64,000 nt of DNA, taken from positions 1,514,541 through 1,578,540 of the forward strand of contig NZ_WUTT01000001.1 in the NCBI RefSeq assembly GCF_009902005.1, in the 5' to 3' direction. Of this stretch, positions 62,392 through 64,000 are shown piece by piece. Position 1 is the stretch's first letter. Each line of letters opens with the position of its first letter. The translations under genes were made by a program, and so were the position numbers. This DNA is from Halomonas alimentaria (GTDB lineage Bacteria > Pseudomonadota > Gammaproteobacteria > Pseudomonadales > Halomonadaceae). The notes under the pieces were generated by a model. The model had not been told where the DNA came from. It worked only from the letters and a program-made list of their open reading frames with translations, and did not search any database.

Positions 62392-62618
62392 AAAAACAGG
62401 CCGCGGCGGCCCTCATATCGGGGCCAAGAGTCTACACGCTGGGCCTGCACCCGGCACCCACGATTTGAAGCACGCCGTCAAGTCGGCGACAATACGCCAC
62501 CGACTTCGACCGTGTCGCGCCCGTCCCGCGCGGCACCCGATCCAGCCAGACAGCCCGTCCCCGCCGCCTCCCGGCGTGGGTCGCACGCATAATCATGCCG
62601 CAGGCGAGGAGCTAGCCC

Positions 62619-64000
62619 ATGCCGTCCCGATTCGAACTGGCCAATGCCATTCGCGCCCTTTCCATGGATGCCGTCCAGAAGGCCAACTCCGGCCACCCCG
62701 GCGCGCCCATGGGCATGGCCGATATCGCCGAGGTGCTGTGGAACGATTATCTCAAGCACAACCCGGCCGACCCCAAGTGGGCCGATCGTGACCGCTTCGT
62801 GCTCTCCAATGGCCACGGCTCGATGCTGCTCTACTCGCTGCTGCACCTGACCGGCTACGAGCTCGGCCTGGAGGAGCTGCAGAACTTCCGCCAGCTCCAC
62901 GCCAAGACCGCCGGCCATCCCGAGTACGGCTATGCGCCGGGTATCGAGACCACCACCGGCCCGCTGGGCCAGGGCCTGGCCAACGCCGTGGGCATGGCAC
63001 TCGCCGAGAAGACCCTGGCGGCCCAGTTCAACCGCCCCGGTCACGCCATCGTCGACCACCACACCTATGTGTTCGTGGGCGACGGCTGCCTGATGGAGGG
63101 CATCTCCCACGAGGCCTGCTCCCTGGCCGGGACCCAGCAACTCGGCAAGTTGATCGCCTTCTATGACGACAACGGCATCTCCATCGACGGCGAAGTCGAG
63201 GGCTGGTTCACCGACGATACCGCCAAGCGCTTCGAGGCCTACGGCTGGCACGTGGTGCCCAATGTCGACGGCCACAAGCCCGAGGAGATCCGCGCCGCCA
63301 TCGAGATGGCTCGCAGCCAGGATGACCGGCCCAGCCTGATCATCTGCAAGACGGTGATCGGCTTCGGTGCCCCCAACAAGCAGGGCAAGGAGGAGTGCCA
63401 CGGCGCCGCGCTGGGCGATGACGAAGTCGCCGCCGCGCGCAAGCAGCTCGACTGGCCCCACGCGCCCTTCCATGTGCCCGAGGCGATCTATCAGGGCTGG
63501 GACGCCAGCGAAGCCGGCCAGACCCGCCAGCAGGCGTGGCAGGCCCGATTCGAGCGTTACGCCGAGGCCCACCCGGAACTGGCCCGCGAGTTCGCCCGCC
63601 GCATGGAGTGCAAGCTGCCCGCCGAATTCACCAGCGAGGCCATGGTGCAGCGCGCCCAGGAGCAGGGCGAGTCCATCGCTTCCCGCAAGGCCTCGCTCAA
63701 CTGCCTCAACGAGCTGGGCCCGCAACTTCCCGAACTGCTCGGCGGCAGCGCCGACCTGGCACCCTCCAACCTGACCTTCTGGGAAGGGGCGAAGGCGATC
63801 ACCCCGCAGACGCCGGACGGCAACTACCTGCACTACGGGGTGCGCGAGTTCGGCATGGGCGCGATCATGAACGGCATCGCCCTGCATCGCGGCTTCATCC
63901 CCTACGGCGCCACCTTCCTGATCTTCATGGAGTACATGCGCAACGCGGTGCGCATGGCGGCGCTGATGGGCAAGCGGGCCATCTATGTGTTCACCCACGA
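62619..64000 (+). CDS. tkt: Transketolase, N-terminal part
   Basis: The frame runs off the window end after 460 codons; a full enzyme has about 660. Thiamine-diphosphate motif [21 protein letters not shown] ending in the conserved DDNGISIDG block, [18 protein letters not shown], and the start of the pyrimidine domain with [24 protein letters not shown] lies 10 bp before ATG 62619. It is divergent from metK. It joins Rpe (7.4 kb) in the pentose phosphate pathway. Confidence 0.96.
   Translation, partial: MPSRFELANAIRALSMDAVQKANSGHPGAPMGMADIAEVLWNDYLKHNPADPKWADRDRFVLSNGHGSMLLYSLLHLTGYELGLEELQNFRQLHAKTAGHPEYGYAPGIETTTGPLGQGLANAVGMALAEKTLAAQFNRPGHAIVDHHTYVFVGDGCLMEGISHEACSLAGTQQLGKLIAFYDDNGISIDGEVEGWFTDDTAKRFEAYGWHVVPNVDGHKPEEIRAAIEMARSQDDRPSLIICKTVIGFGAPNKQGKEECHGAALGDDEVAAARKQLDWPHAPFHVPEAIYQGWDASEAGQTRQQAWQARFERYAEAHPELAREFARRMECKLPAEFTSEAMVQRAQEQGESIASRKASLNCLNELGPQLPELLGGSADLAPSNLTFWEGAKAITPQTPDGNYLHYGVREFGMGAIMNGIALHRGFIPYGATFLIFMEYMRNAVRMAALMGKRAIYVFTH

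Overview
The window is ordinary core chromosome from a high-GC gammaproteobacterium. Gene content and protein sequences fit the Halomonadaceae (Halomonas or a close relative): a trpEGDC cluster behind rpe/gph, a GntR-controlled prp cluster, lutABC plus a fused D-lactate dehydrogenase, TRAP transport, NptA and an SNF symporter. This placement is inference from protein resemblance. I see no prophage, CRISPR array, transposase gene or tRNA.

Layout. 1-7.2 kb: end of tpm, a YajG-like lipoprotein, a GNAT enzyme, the periplasmic methionine sulfoxide repair pair msrPQ, and a sulfate ABC importer (sbp-cysT-cysW-cysA) on the minus strand. 7.4-13.5 kb: rpe, a GIY-YIG reading frame open into gph, then a tryptophan operon with a likely leader peptide (trpL-trpE-trpG-trpD-trpC). 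13.5-25.2 kb: CPA1 antiporter, YdiJ-type FAD/Fe-S dehydrogenase, serS, AI-2E-family permease, trxA, cysB, cysH, pabB. 25.3-33.7 kb: methylcitrate cycle (GntR regulator, prpB, prpC, acnD, prpF, prpD) with operator-like palindromes. 33.7-34.9 kb: no protein gene; two different rRNA operon leaders face each other around a 57-nt stub of 16S rRNA. 35-45 kb: lactate oxidation (lutA-lutB-lutC-dld) divergent from an lldR-dctB-dctD operon. 45-52 kb: YdjM-like membrane protein, gamma carbonic anhydrase, SNF symporter, prlC, yheV, nptA. 52-55.6 kb: a TAXI TRAP transporter behind a sigma-54 promoter with DctD-like upstream sites. 55.7-64 kb: metF, AEC permease, ahcY, ligB, metK and the start of tkt.

Functional links. 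Sulfur metabolism recurs: sulfate import, CysB, CysH with a nearby thioredoxin, MsrPQ, and MetF/AhcY/MetK of the methyl cycle. Three-carbon catabolism is the second theme: propionate through the methylcitrate cycle, lactate through LutABC and Dld-II. A sigma-54 regulator pair sits in one operon with the lactate regulator and probably drives the TRAP transporter 7 kb away.

Most unusual items: (1) a roughly 110-nt structured repeat present twice. The two copies keep the same stem and loop plan while the stem sequences change in a compensating way, and one copy lies in frame inside gph. (2) The head-to-head rRNA leaders, which are either a rearrangement scar or an assembly join, so gene order across 34.3 kb should not be trusted. 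(3) An 80-bp block identical in both rRNA leaders at different distances from the promoter. (4) The GIY-YIG frame with no stop before gph.
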